Shown piece after piece: positions 19,122-27,739 of a DNA stretch of 47,095 bases. The notes beneath the pieces were generated by a model that made no database searches, was not told the origin of the DNA, and saw only the letters and a list, made by a program, of their open reading frames with translations. Source of the DNA: Tolypothrix sp. FACHB-123 (GTDB lineage Bacteria > Cyanobacteriota > Cyanobacteriia > Cyanobacteriales > Nostocaceae); the NCBI RefSeq assembly GCF_014697075.1, contig NZ_JACJRE010000057.1, positions 1 to 47,095 on the forward strand, read 5' to 3'. Position 1 is the first letter of the stretch. Every line of letters starts with the position of its first letter. A program made the position numbers and the translations under genes.

Positions 19122-19149
19122 GGTGCGTTAGCCTACGGCATAACACACC
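19122..19149. repeat. Dispersed hairpin repeat, copy 1
   Basis: GGTGCGTTA, ten bases, TAACACACC, followed by CTACC. A second copy with two differences is at 36117-36148. It sits in the 95-bp spacer between rimM and the aminotransferase. Confidence 0.75.
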
Positions 19150-19163
19150 CTACCACTTTCTCT

Positions 19164-19187
19164 AGCGCCGAGCGAAGTCGAGGCGCT
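19164..19187. terminator. Hairpin 3' of the aminotransferase gene
   Basis: Perfect 6-bp arms AGCGCC / GGCGCT with a 12-base loop containing CGAGCGAAGTCGA, nine bases beyond the AvtA-like stop. It has no T-run, so this is more likely a repeat or stabiliser than a classical terminator. Confidence 0.4.
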
Positions 19188-19195
19188 GTCTTCTC

Positions 19196-20479
19196 TTAAG
19201 CGCTCACAGTTGCACTTTGATATATTTGTTCTACCGCCTTCGCCAACCGACGCATCCCGGTTACCAATTCCTCATCGCTACCGGTGAGGCTGATACGGAC
19301 GCATTGTTGTTTGTGCGGCCATTCTTCTTTTAAACCAGGAAAGAAGGTACTACCAGGCACCACAATTACACCTACTTTCTTTAACTCTTGGTACAATTCC
19401 CAATCACTAATTGGTAAATCCTGTAACCACAACCAAGCAAAGATTGCGCCTTCACCGCGATGCAGGAACCAAGGTAAGTCCTTGGGCATGGAGGCTTCTA
19501 AGGTATTTTCTAATACGCTGAATTTGTTTTGATAGAAGGGACGAATCACTTGTTCGGCAATTTCTGCTAACGCGCCAGAATTAATCGCCCGTGCGGCGAT
19601 CGCTTGTCCATAACGCGATGAATGCAAGCTAGCATTAGTTTGGAATGACTCCAAAACTTGAATCGTCTTTTCATTACCGATCGCAATCCCGATTCTTTCC
19701 CCTGGTAACCCAGCTTTCGACAAACTGGTGCAATGCAGGATATTTTCTGCAAATATCAACGACATATCCGTGAAGTTCAGCGCGGGGAAAGGCGGCGCAT
19801 AAGCGGAGTCAATTAAGACTGGTACATCGTAAGGTGCAGCTAAAGCCGCAATTTTTCTCACTTCTTCATCGGTAAGCACGTTACCTGTAGGATTACAGGG
19901 ACGAGAAAAAATCACACAACCTGTGCTTTCAGAAATTGACAGTTGGCTGAAGTCAGGACGATATTTAAACCTGTGGGCAGGTGCATCAATATCTAAAGCT
20001 GGCTTATAAGCTACTAAAGCTTCCGGTGCTAGACAAAGTCCACCATAACCAGTGTAATCAGGACTTAAAGGTAAAACTATTTGCTTGAGTTCCCCTGTAG
20101 TCGTGTAACCACCGAAAGCATTAGCGGCGTAAAAATAGAGAGTTTGACTACCGGGAGTAATTAAAATATTGCGAGCAGTTAAATCTAAACCGTAGCGACG
20201 ATTAAAATCATTAGCGATCGCTTCTATTAATGGTGCGTAACCTTGACTAGAACCGTAACGACAAACTACCTCGCCATATTCTGAGCTAGCCAGCAAATCT
20301 GCTGTACAATCGCGCCATAACCGTTCTACTGCGGGCAAAATTAGCGGATTACCCGCGCTCAAATTAATCAATTCCTGCCCTGCGCCAGATTGCAGCGTTT
20401 CGATAATATCCTTCATAATCGCTCGCACGCCGGTCAGGTTGGACATTTGAGCGCCAATTTTCGTAAGGGCAGGATTCAT
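19196..20479 (-). CDS. avtA: Valine-pyruvate aminotransferase-like PLP enzyme (AvtA)
   Basis: A 427-residue fold-type I aminotransferase. The PLP-binding lysine is K255 in CTSLSKAGLPGERIGIA. Other class I features are NPTGN (residues 196-200), DSAYAPPFP and the C-terminal arginine in QQCVRISLTGSD that binds the substrate carboxylate. The opening MNPALTKIGAQMSNLTGVRAIMKDI matches the AvtA subgroup, which exchanges amino groups between valine and pyruvate or alanine. Exact substrate preference is inferred from family resemblance. The start is at ATG 20479; the 255-bp gap to the divergent dehydrogenase holds both promoters. Confidence 0.88.
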   Translation of the reverse strand: MNPALTKIGAQMSNLTGVRAIMKDIIETLQSGAGQELINLSAGNPLILPAVERLWRDCTADLLASSEYGEVVCRYGSSQGYAPLIEAIANDFNRRYGLDLTARNILITPGSQTLYFYAANAFGGYTTTGELKQIVLPLSPDYTGYGGLCLAPEALVAYKPALDIDAPAHRFKYRPDFSQLSISESTGCVIFSRPCNPTGNVLTDEEVRKIAALAAPYDVPVLIDSAYAPPFPALNFTDMSLIFAENILHCTSLSKAGLPGERIGIAIGNEKTIQVLESFQTNASLHSSRYGQAIAARAINSGALAEIAEQVIRPFYQNKFSVLENTLEASMPKDLPWFLHRGEGAIFAWLWLQDLPISDWELYQELKKVGVIVVPGSTFFPGLKEEWPHKQQCVRISLTGSDEELVTGMRRLAKAVEQIYQSATVSA

Positions 20480-20734
20480 AGGCTGTGACTAATAATTTAT
20501 TGAGGAATTTACTAAATTCTTATGAGGGAATTTCTGCTAGCAAAAGTTTACATCATTGCCAATACAGCGATTTCCATCTTTTATTAATCTAACTAGAGAA
20601 TGACATTTTAACAAAGTTACGATATTTTATTTTGCTTCAGTTGTCCGCCTTTCCATTTCCTAGCTCTACGACGCCAACTTCTGTAAACTCATAAAAGCCC
20701 ATTAACGCAACTTGTATATTAGGAGGGCTAAGGC

Positions 20735-21844
20735 GTGGAAGTTAAAGCCGCAGTCGCTTACGGCGCAGGTAAGCCATTAACTATAGAAACCGTTCAATTA
20801 TCAGGGCCGCAAGCTGGGGAAGTTTTGGTAGAAATTAAAGCGAGTGGTGTTTGCCATACCGATGCTTTTACCCTTTCCGGTGAAGATCCTGAAGGTTTAT
20901 TTCCTGCCATCTTAGGACATGAGGGCGCTGGTGTGGTGGTGGAAGTGGGTGCTGGCGTAAAGAGTGTAAAACCAGGCGATCGCGTTATTCCCCTTTACAC
21001 CCCAGAATGTCGTCAGTGTGAATATTGTCTCAGCCTCAAAACTAATCTTTGCCAAGCTATTCGCCCTACTCAAGGACGCGGTGTCATGCCTGATGGTACC
21101 AGTCGCTTTAGCATTGGTGGCAAAATGATACATCATTATATGGGCACATCTACCTTCGCCAACTATACAGTTTTACCCGAAATTGCCGTTGCCAAAATTC
21201 GCGAAGATGCGCCATTTGATAAGGTTTGTTACATCGGCTGCGGCGTGACAACAGGTATTGGTGCAGTTATTTATACAGCTAAAGTAGAACCAGGTGCAAA
21301 GGTAATAGTTTTTGGCTTAGGTGGGATAGGCTTAAATGTGATCCAAGGGGCGCGGTTAGTAGGAGCCGATATGATTGTTGGCGTAGATATTAATCCCAGT
21401 AAACGCGCCTTAGCCGAAAAATTTGGCATGACACACTTTGTTAACCCTCAAGAAGTTGAAGGCGATTTAGTTCCCTATTTAGTTGACTTAACCAAAGGCG
21501 GTGCTGATTACACTTTTGAATGTATAGGTAATGTGAAAGTGATGCGTCAAGCCTTAGAATGCTGTCATAAAGGTTGGGGTGTGAGTGTAATTATTGGTGT
21601 TGCTGGTGCGGGACAAGAAATTACTACTCGTCCCTTTCAATTAGTAACTGGCCGCGTATGGAAAGGTTCAGCTTTTGGTGGTGCTAGAGGACGTACAGAT
21701 GTACCGAAAATTGTTGATTGGTATATGGATGGCAAGATAAATATTGATGATTTAATTACTCATGTCATGCCAATTGAGCAAATTAATCATGCCTTTGAAT
21801 TGATGCACAAAGGTGAATCAATTAGAAGTGTAGTGACATTTTAA
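20735..21844 (+). CDS. frmA: S-(hydroxymethyl)glutathione dehydrogenase (class III alcohol dehydrogenase)
   Basis: Oxidises S-hydroxymethylglutathione, formed spontaneously from formaldehyde and glutathione, with NAD+ to S-formylglutathione; some members also reduce S-nitrosoglutathione. It has 369 residues from GTG 20735, with AGGAGGG eight bases upstream. Catalytic zinc ligands are Cys in [12 protein letters not shown], His in GHEGAGVV, and Cys in [13 protein letters not shown]. The structural zinc loop is [15 protein letters not shown]. The Rossmann motif is [14 protein letters not shown]. It is monocistronic. No formylglutathione hydrolase gene is adjacent, unlike in many proteobacteria. 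Confidence 0.96.
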   Translation: MEVKAAVAYGAGKPLTIETVQLSGPQAGEVLVEIKASGVCHTDAFTLSGEDPEGLFPAILGHEGAGVVVEVGAGVKSVKPGDRVIPLYTPECRQCEYCLSLKTNLCQAIRPTQGRGVMPDGTSRFSIGGKMIHHYMGTSTFANYTVLPEIAVAKIREDAPFDKVCYIGCGVTTGIGAVIYTAKVEPGAKVIVFGLGGIGLNVIQGARLVGADMIVGVDINPSKRALAEKFGMTHFVNPQEVEGDLVPYLVDLTKGGADYTFECIGNVKVMRQALECCHKGWGVSVIIGVAGAGQEITTRPFQLVTGRVWKGSAFGGARGRTDVPKIVDWYMDGKINIDDLITHVMPIEQINHAFELMHKGESIRSVVTF

Positions 21845-21846
21845 AT

Positions 21847-21984
21847 TGGGGCATTGGGCATTGGGCATTGGGTATTGGGCATGAGAAATATAAATTTTCA
21901 TAATTTTTTGTTGACGGTTGACGGTTGATTGTTGAAAACTAACCACTGACACCTGACACCTGACAACTGACAACTGACAACTAA
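21847..21984. repeat. GGGCATT and TGACAAC heptad repeats between convergent genes
   Basis: Block one, 21847-21883, has GGGCATT-type units. Block two, 21908-21984, has TTGACGG, TTGATTG, TGACACC and TGACAAC units. Together they fill the spacer between the formaldehyde dehydrogenase and the DUF4864-like gene. Confidence 0.85.
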
Positions 21985-22347
21985 CTAATCAATTTCCGCT
22001 TCTACAGGAATCAAAACACACCCGTTAATCTTCCAAAGGGCATCACGCTGCTTGTCCATGATATACAATGCCCTGACAGGAATGCCATCGGGGCCAAGCA
22101 ATAGTACTAGTTGAGTTATCTTTCCATGAATGGTTTTAATCTTCTCAAAGAAGACAGAACGAGGACGATACACCGCAGGATAGCCTAAGCGCACCATCTG
22201 TATAAAGTTTTCGGGGTTGCGGAATTGGATTTGAATTTCTGGGCTGGCAAGGGCAAAAGCACCTGCGCTATCATCCTTCTGAAAGGCTGCTAATTGCCGT
22301 TCAATTGTCTCGCGGATGGCGATGGCATCACTGGGAGAAATGTCCAT
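21985..22347 (-). CDS. DUF4864-like protein
   Basis: From ATG 22347 (MDISPSDAIAIRETIERQLAAF) the product has 120 residues; a TTG at 22371 would add eight. It resembles DUF4864, small NTF2-like proteins with a helix followed by beta strands (FQKDDSAGAFALASPEIQIQF, MVRLGYPAVYRPRS, ALWKINGCVLIPV). It has no signal peptide and no catalytic motif that I recognise. It starts 20 bases after the upstream hydrolase on the same strand, so the two probably form an operon. Function unknown. Confidence 0.8.
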   Translation of the reverse strand: MDISPSDAIAIRETIERQLAAFQKDDSAGAFALASPEIQIQFRNPENFIQMVRLGYPAVYRPRSVFFEKIKTIHGKITQLVLLLGPDGIPVRALYIMDKQRDALWKINGCVLIPVEAEID

Positions 22348-22367
22348 AGATTTAAAATAGCGATCGC

Positions 22368-23432
22368 TCAATTATTGCGCTCTGTCGATTTTAATTCTAT
22401 GTTTTCTATTTGCGCTCGCCAAACATCATACCCATCTAACGATAAATGCAATCCATCTGTGGTTAAATCCTGGCGCAATTTGCCTTCTAAGTCTGTAAAC
22501 CACTTGTACATATTTTCATATGTAACTTTCTCTTGTTTGGCAATTACTTCTAGTTGATTGTTCAGATTACGAATTCTTTGATTAGAAATAGTGGGTAAGC
22601 GGGTTGGTAAGATTGACTGCACAATTATCTGCGCATTGGGGTGAGTCTTCCGTAAACTGCGCATAATTCGCCGATGATTGCGCAAAATTACTTCATCTTT
22701 TGTACCCTTTCTTAAATCGTTAATCCCAGCCATGATATAAATTACATCTGGTCGGGTTTCCGAAAATGCTGACAATCTTTTTAAAATACCAGTAGAAGTA
22801 TCGCCTGATATACCTTGATTTAACCATAATTTGCCAGCAGGTAGTTTTTCTTGGGGAAACCACATGCTTAAAGAATCACCAACTAAAATACCGAGAGAAT
22901 TTGTCCCTTTGCTGCGGGCGATCGCTTTGGCTTCTAAGATTAATAAACGTTTCCAATCTTCATAGGTTAATTGCCGTTTGTTTGCTGACTCTAATGGTTG
23001 CAAACTATCTATAAATAGACGTTTACTCTGTTGAACTGTCTTTAAAGCCTCTAATCTTTGATCGTAAAGCTGACTCCCTGATACCAACACCCGATTAGCT
23101 TCTGGGAAAGTATAATTTACTGATAATTCTGCTAGAGTGGCTAATTTTTGATTGCTGGCTGCTGGTAACGCCAAGCCAAACTGAGGGTTAATTTTTTCAC
23201 CTGTTATTGGCTGAGAAATTTCTGATGCTTGCAAACCTTGGTGAGTAAATTCTGGTAAGAATAAATTCACGCTTGGAATGCTTTGATGATTGATTTTTGA
23301 CTGGGAACCCTGTTGTAAACCCCAATTAAATCTAGAATGTTCTGGCAGAATAATCGACATCTGGGGAAGAGCCGATGCTGGTATTGCCAATACTGTTAAC
23401 AAGCTTGCTGTCAACAGATAAGGGTCCCTCAT
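22368..23432 (-). CDS. Secreted SGNH/GDSL-family hydrolase
   Basis: A 354-residue protein with an N-terminal signal peptide (LLTASLLTVLAIPASA, cleavage after about residue 21) and a C-terminal SGNH hydrolase domain from about 170. The catalytic blocks are all visible: block I GDSLS with Ser187, block II GISGDT, block III AGIND (Gly236, Asn238), and block V DGLHL with Asp326 and His329. It probably acts as an esterase, acyl hydrolase or cell-wall acetyl esterase outside the cytoplasm; the substrate cannot be told. Residues 22-165 have no recognisable motif. ATG 23432 has GGAGAG about ten bases upstream. It is followed by the DUF4864-like gene, probably co-transcribed. Confidence 0.9.
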   Translation of the reverse strand: MRDPYLLTASLLTVLAIPASALPQMSIILPEHSRFNWGLQQGSQSKINHQSIPSVNLFLPEFTHQGLQASEISQPITGEKINPQFGLALPAASNQKLATLAELSVNYTFPEANRVLVSGSQLYDQRLEALKTVQQSKRLFIDSLQPLESANKRQLTYEDWKRLLILEAKAIARSKGTNSLGILVGDSLSMWFPQEKLPAGKLWLNQGISGDTSTGILKRLSAFSETRPDVIYIMAGINDLRKGTKDEVILRNHRRIMRSLRKTHPNAQIIVQSILPTRLPTISNQRIRNLNNQLEVIAKQEKVTYENMYKWFTDLEGKLRQDLTTDGLHLSLDGYDVWRAQIENIELKSTERNN

Positions 23433-24356
23433 CGCATTTTCTCTCCTATACTCATTGCTTTTACTTATGACAGTAGTAATTAACTAAATTCAGGAAACTT
23501 TATTTCGGTGTAACTTCTTATTTTGATTTACTCTGTCTCTATCTGTAAAGCGGATTCGCGGGGTTCACTTTGACATTTTACAATCTCTTTAAACCGAATT
23601 TTTACCGAGATCCTACATCTGCGATCTGTTTTTTGTACTTTAATTACAAATAGAATTTAACTTGCTCTCGTACTGCTTACACTGCAATCTCAGTACTTTC
23701 ACGTTTATTTATCTCGCATAAGCAACGCTAATAGCCATTAATTAAGTGATTTATCCTACTTTTAATTTCAGTATTTACCCTAGTAACTTATAGTGAATGA
23801 TTCTGTAACTTTCTCATCAAGGAGGCGCTTAAGTTGAATGTTGTTGAGAAGTAAATGACTAAATTCGTGCTTTAATCTCTCATTTAAAGGATTTAATCCC
23901 ATTTTTGAGGTGCGAGGCTCGGAAAAAATTGATTTTAGTTTTTTCATATTCAATTGGCATCTTCAGGTATCATCATTAAAGCGTGGTATTAATTTAGATT
24001 TAAGATGGGAGAAGTAGGACAACACAAACTATACATGGAAAAAGACTGGCGATCGCTTGGCGATGATTTGCGCTACCTGGAGGGATGACATCTATAAATT
24101 AACGCAGACTTTTGAAGCCACAATTAAAAATTTAGGCAAAAATCAAAAGAAATAGGCGATTTGGGCGAATATTATAACTAGAGGAATAGGAAAATCAGCT
24201 ATTTTTCTGTTAATTAGATTTTGTCAACCGTATTATTAATGCTGGGATGCAAAATATGCATTTGATGAATTCAAATAGATTGATATATTTATATAGAATA
24301 AACCGATAGGAAATGCTAAGATTTAGGCGAAGTCGTTAATATTTATCTGTTATTTC
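23433..24356. other. 924-bp intergenic region without a convincing gene
   Basis: AT-rich sequence with scattered stops in all frames. It holds the promoter of the SGNH hydrolase at its left end. At 24063-24155 a 30-codon frame (MICATWRDDIYKLTQTFEAT) is read, which could be a remnant of a larger gene but has no ribosome-binding site. An AAGGAGG at 23819 precedes only a six-codon frame. Confidence 0.55.
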
Positions 24357-24551
24357 GTGGCTAGAGCTAGTACTGCGATCGGTGTCAGTCCGATTATTAA
24401 GGAGATTGTGCAAAAACAGGCACATTCAACTCGTTTGACTCTCAAAGAGGTTATACTGATGGGGATGTTAGCAATTGATAAACTCGACGATCAAAGTCGT
24501 CAAGAGCTAGCAGACGAAGTACATAAAATGCAGGTTAACGGTGAAATATAA
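24357..24551 (+). CDS. Small hypothetical protein (64 residues)
   Basis: Frame from GTG 24357: MARASTAIGVSPIIKEIVQKQA, then HSTRLTLKEVILMGMLAIDKLDDQSRQELADEVHKMQ. It is predicted to be mostly helical, with a short strand-like start. The shape resembles small DNA-binding or antitoxin-like proteins, but no family motif is certain. There is no good ribosome-binding site and no toxin gene beside it. The composition (balanced charged and hydrophobic residues) supports a real protein more than chance. Confidence 0.5.
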   Translation: MARASTAIGVSPIIKEIVQKQAHSTRLTLKEVILMGMLAIDKLDDQSRQELADEVHKMQVNGEI

Positions 24552-24796
24552 ACCTGTTTTTTGGGGTCAATAATTAAAAATCCAAAGTGAATATTTTAAA
24601 TATTCAGAATTTTGCCAGTGATAATTTAGTCCCCAAATAATGTATTAGTACAAGAAATCATTGTTCAGTTTTTGCTGGTTTTTTAATCAAGAATTGTAAA
24701 ATTTAAAGGATGAAAATGAAGTGATAATTTTATAAAATACATAATTTCATTCAATGTTCCTACTCCATCCCCTCATGGGTGGGGTAATCAGATCCT

Positions 24797-25717
24797 TCAT
24801 ACTTCATCTTTTACTTGATTAAAACGGTAAAGGCTTCCCCTGACATAATCCTCATTAAGTTCAAAAGCAAGCCATTGGCGTTGCAAAACTTCAGCAGCAA
24901 ATCCGGTAGTATTAGAACCAGCAAAAGGATCTAATACTACATCACCTTTATCTGTCAAAAATTTAATAAAAAACTCTGCAAAAGCTTGCGGAAATCTTGC
25001 AGGATGGGGTTTAATTCCTGCGGCTTTACAGCGACGCAAATAAGCACTATTTGATTCAGTATTGGCAATTTCTAGCAAATTTGGCGGAATTGCACCTTGA
25101 TTGTCTTTTTGAAATTTATCAGAAATATCATGACCACTAGGACGAATTTTTGCTTGATAGCCATTTTTAAGTAATCGTTTCATACTTTGGCTATAGGGTT
25201 TTAAAACTTGTCTGTTGTCTGCTTTCGGATGGGGTGTTTTTGATAACCACCAAACTACATTTACAGAATCTTTGACACGAATTCGTCTGATTGTTACCCA
25301 CTCTGCTGGGGTAGGTAATCTGGCTGGATTATAGTGATAAAATTCTTGCGCGAGAAAAAAGCCCACTTCTTTGCACAATCTCACTAAAAGTTCATACTGG
25401 TAGATACTGCGTACAGGATTACCAGGAAGATAAGCACCGCCTAAATCTAAAACAAATGAGCCATTTTCTGCCAGTATTCTTTTAAACTCAGAAGCGAAAG
25501 GTAAAAACCATTCTATATATTTGTCTGCGCTGGCGTTACCATATTCTTTTTGACGCGCAAGGGCAAAAGGCGGCGAAGTCAGAATTAAATTAATACTGTT
25601 GTCATCAATAAATTTAATTAGTTCGAGACTATCACCTAAATATACTGCCCCGTGATTTTGAATATAATAAGGGTTAAAATTACTAAATTTATCTGCCTTT
25701 TTTATTTTTGCTGTCAA
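24797..25717 (-). CDS. Solitary DNA methyltransferase, probable N4-cytosine type
   Basis: A 306-residue S-adenosylmethionine-dependent DNA methyltransferase. The catalytic motif IV TSPPF lies near the N-terminus (about residue 48) and the AdoMet motif I DPFAGSNTTG near the C-terminus, the beta-class order. The SPPF form and HPARFPQAFAEFFIKFL resemble m4C enzymes such as M.PvuII. It starts at TTG 25717; no ATG or GTG occurs in frame before the first motif, and a TAG stop lies just upstream. No restriction endonuclease gene is adjacent, so it is probably an orphan with an epigenetic role. The target sequence cannot be read from the protein. Confidence 0.88.
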   Translation of the reverse strand: MTAKIKKADKFSNFNPYYIQNHGAVYLGDSLELIKFIDDNSINLILTSPPFALARQKEYGNASADKYIEWFLPFASEFKRILAENGSFVLDLGGAYLPGNPVRSIYQYELLVRLCKEVGFFLAQEFYHYNPARLPTPAEWVTIRRIRVKDSVNVVWWLSKTPHPKADNRQVLKPYSQSMKRLLKNGYQAKIRPSGHDISDKFQKDNQGAIPPNLLEIANTESNSAYLRRCKAAGIKPHPARFPQAFAEFFIKFLTDKGDVVLDPFAGSNTTGFAAEVLQRQWLAFELNEDYVRGSLYRFNQVKDEV

Positions 25718-25793
25718 AGTTAACTAATTTTTTTACTGAGATAATTGCTGATATGAGCATAGGTGGAATGCCATCCTAGCTCACAGTAAAAAT

Positions 25794-26234
25794 CTACCAT
25801 TTTTTGTAGGGAAGAAATTTCCCAGACATAATGATTTTGACGCGATCGCCTTTTGGATCTGGTTCTTTTTCAATATCCAAGGTAAAATCAATGGCGCTCA
25901 TAATCCCATCACCAAACTTTTCCTGAATTACATCTTTAATGGGCATACCGTATACCTGCATAATCTCGTAGAAACGATAAATCAAAGGATCTGTGGGGAC
26001 AATTGGCCCCAATCCTTTTAAGGGATATTCGGTCAAATCTTTAATATAGATTGGCCCTAATTCCAGTGTTTCCAGGATTAACTTAGCCTCTTCCTCAGAA
26101 GCACTAGCTTGACGATAAAATACCGCTGCAATCCAGATTTCATCCCGTCCAAGAATTTTTTCTAAATCAGCAAAGCTGAGTCCTTTTTGTTTTTTTGCTG
26201 CTAAGAGCTTTTGCGTAATTTCTGGTAGAGACAT
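25794..26234 (-). CDS. cynS: Cyanate hydratase (cyanase)
   Basis: Converts cyanate and bicarbonate to carbamate and CO2, the carbamate then releasing ammonia; the enzyme works as a decamer in the cytoplasm. It has 146 residues, close to the usual 147-156. The three catalytic residues are visible: R87 and E90 in [14 protein letters not shown], and S113 in GIMSAIDF. The N-terminal helical domain and C-terminal [18 protein letters not shown] are typical. No cynABD transporter genes lie nearby, so here cyanase stands alone, upstream of the methyltransferase gene by 76 bases. A palindrome lies 22 bases upstream of the start. Confidence 0.96.
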   Translation of the reverse strand: MSLPEITQKLLAAKKQKGLSFADLEKILGRDEIWIAAVFYRQASASEEEAKLILETLELGPIYIKDLTEYPLKGLGPIVPTDPLIYRFYEIMQVYGMPIKDVIQEKFGDGIMSAIDFTLDIEKEPDPKGDRVKIIMSGKFLPYKKW

Positions 26235-26256
26235 TGACTAAATTTTTGCCATCAGT

Positions 26257-26276
26257 AATTTTGTTTGAACAAAATT
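26257..26276. promoter_or_regulatory. cynS: 20-bp palindrome just upstream of cynS
   Basis: AATTTTGTT-TG-AACAAAATT, perfect 9-bp arms. The position, 22 bases before the start codon, fits a repressor operator or a leader hairpin. The adjacent GAACAAAATTCTAC is only loosely like an NtcA box (expected GTA-N8-TAC). Confidence 0.4.
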
Positions 26277-26355
26277 CTACCATGTTAGCAAGCTGACCAA
26301 GTAGATGTTATTAGAGCATCCCAGTTTTTATAAACGCCCGCAGGCTCTAAATACG

Positions 26356-26375
26356 AAGCCTGCGCAAGCAGGCTT
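26356..26375. terminator. GCAA-loop hairpin between PstS-like gene and cynS
   Basis: Perfect 8-bp arms AAGCCTGC / GCAGGCTT closing a GCAA tetraloop, with TTTTT 7 bases further on the + strand. It lies downstream of the PstS-like gene on the minus strand, where no T-run follows, so the strand of action is uncertain. Confidence 0.5.
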
Positions 26376-26490
26376 TAACTGTTTTTAGCCTGTATAAACA
26401 GGATTTGTTTGTGTAGCAATACAGTACTAGGGTATTGATTAAAAAAGTGAGATCCTCCGGATGATATAGCCCGTAATTTAAGTTAATTCC

Positions 26491-27564
26491 CTAATCAACT
26501 CCGACAAAACCAGCTTGCTCAATCGCCTTTTGTCCTTGGTCAGTTAGCAACAGATTAGCATAGGCATTTCCTGCCTTCTGTGCTTGACCTTTGTTTTGTT
26601 TAATAATCACAAACAATTGAGAGGTGATGGGATAGCTACCATTTTTGATGGCTTCAGTATTGATTTGGTTGCGCTGACGCGGACATTGTTCTGGCTTTAC
26701 CAGTGTTTCCTGGTAGGGCGAAACAAAATCGCTAGCAGTGCGACCTATCGGTAAAGGTTTGACGCTACATTGCGGTACGACTGCACGAGCAGAAGCATAA
26801 TAAATACCACCAGGGGTTTTGCTGAGTTGGCGCAATGCTTCTGTAGTTGAGTAAACATACTTGACATTAGAACCAAGTTCTGATTCTTGTGATTCACCGT
26901 TACTAGAGAAGATGATAGTATCTGCATTCTCTGGTGTTTGGGAAAAAGGTGTGATCGGAAGATTTGGCCCGCCTACCTGATTCCAGTTGGTAACTTTACC
27001 TAAATAAATTTGCTGCAATTGCTCGACAGTTAAACCTGGTATTTGTAAAGCTGGGTTAACTACCACTGCTACCCCATCAACGCCAATCTGACGTTGCTCC
27101 AGTGTAAAACCTCGCGCTTTGGCGATCGCTTTTTCTTCATCTGTCACAGGACGAGAAGACTGGGCAAAATCTAATTGTCCATCAAGTAACATGCGAATTC
27201 CGGTGCTAGAACCTGGGCTACCTTTAGCTGGGTTTAAGTACTGCAATTGTAGTTCCGGGCGCGCGCTGAGAATTTGCGAGTCTACTACTTGGCGAATCGG
27301 TGCCCAAGCTGTGCTACCACCATAGTTAAATGAGTTAGTTGGAACATCAGCTAGTGATTGAAAAGTTGATCCAGTACTAGAAGTAGATTTGATACTTGAG
27401 TTAGTGGCTTCGTTATTATTGCCAGACAATAAACCTGGTTTAAGTAACCACCAGAGCAAGCCGCCAATTACCATCAGTGTCAAGACTTTACCAATAATTA
27501 AACCTCTCAAAAAAATAGCGATTTCTTCTTTAATTAAAGCTCTGCCTCGGTTTGTATTGTCCAT
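26491..27564 (-). CDS. Membrane-anchored PstS-like phosphate-binding protein
   Basis: A 357-residue protein with one N-terminal membrane segment (about residues 20-45, LIIGKVLTLMVIGGLLWWLL), a low-complexity Ser/Thr/Asn linker to about 70, and a periplasmic solute-binding fold (PBP type II) after that. The binding-protein part shows FNYGGSTAWAPIR, GSPGSSTGIRMLLDGQLDFAQSSRPV and PGGIYYASARAV, typical of PstS. Cyanobacteria often keep such anchored PstS homologues outside a pst operon. No transporter or sensor genes adjoin it, so it may bind phosphate or a related oxyanion for a sensor. The substrate is inferred. Confidence 0.83.
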   Translation of the reverse strand: MDNTNRGRALIKEEIAIFLRGLIIGKVLTLMVIGGLLWWLLKPGLLSGNNNEATNSSIKSTSSTGSTFQSLADVPTNSFNYGGSTAWAPIRQVVDSQILSARPELQLQYLNPAKGSPGSSTGIRMLLDGQLDFAQSSRPVTDEEKAIAKARGFTLEQRQIGVDGVAVVVNPALQIPGLTVEQLQQIYLGKVTNWNQVGGPNLPITPFSQTPENADTIIFSSNGESQESELGSNVKYVYSTTEALRQLSKTPGGIYYASARAVVPQCSVKPLPIGRTASDFVSPYQETLVKPEQCPRQRNQINTEAIKNGSYPITSQLFVIIKQNKGQAQKAGNAYANLLLTDQGQKAIEQAGFVGVD

Positions 27565-27686
27565 GTTATTTAGGCGATTGATTGAGATGGAATTTACACA
27601 AGTTTCTGGATATTAAAGTTGTTAAGCACGCAGGCAATTATTAGTTAATAACTAGAAAGAAGAATTTAAATTCCTCTTTTTTAGCA

Positions 27687-27734
27687 GGGTGGGCACTGCC
27701 AGCCAATCAAGGTTTTTGTAGGCAGTGCCCACCC
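27687..27734. repeat. Long inverted repeat, perfect 14-bp arms
   Basis: GGGTGGGCACTGCC and GGCAGTGCCCACCC flank a 20-base loop, just beyond the stop of the Ser/Thr kinase gene. Part of the right half (GTTTTTGTAGG...CCCTAC) recurs with some changes at 33490-33516. It could end transcription of the kinase gene or be a dispersed element. Confidence 0.75.
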
Positions 27735-27739
27735 TACAT

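Noticed and set aside
23819-23858. Strong AAGGAGG followed by ATG at 23838
   Set aside because: The frame is only six codons (MLLRSK); no leader-peptide logic or downstream gene on that strand supports it.
24063-24155. 30-codon frame MICATWRDDIYKLTQ in the large gap
   Set aside because: No ribosome-binding site and no recognisable family; may be a gene remnant but cannot be supported.
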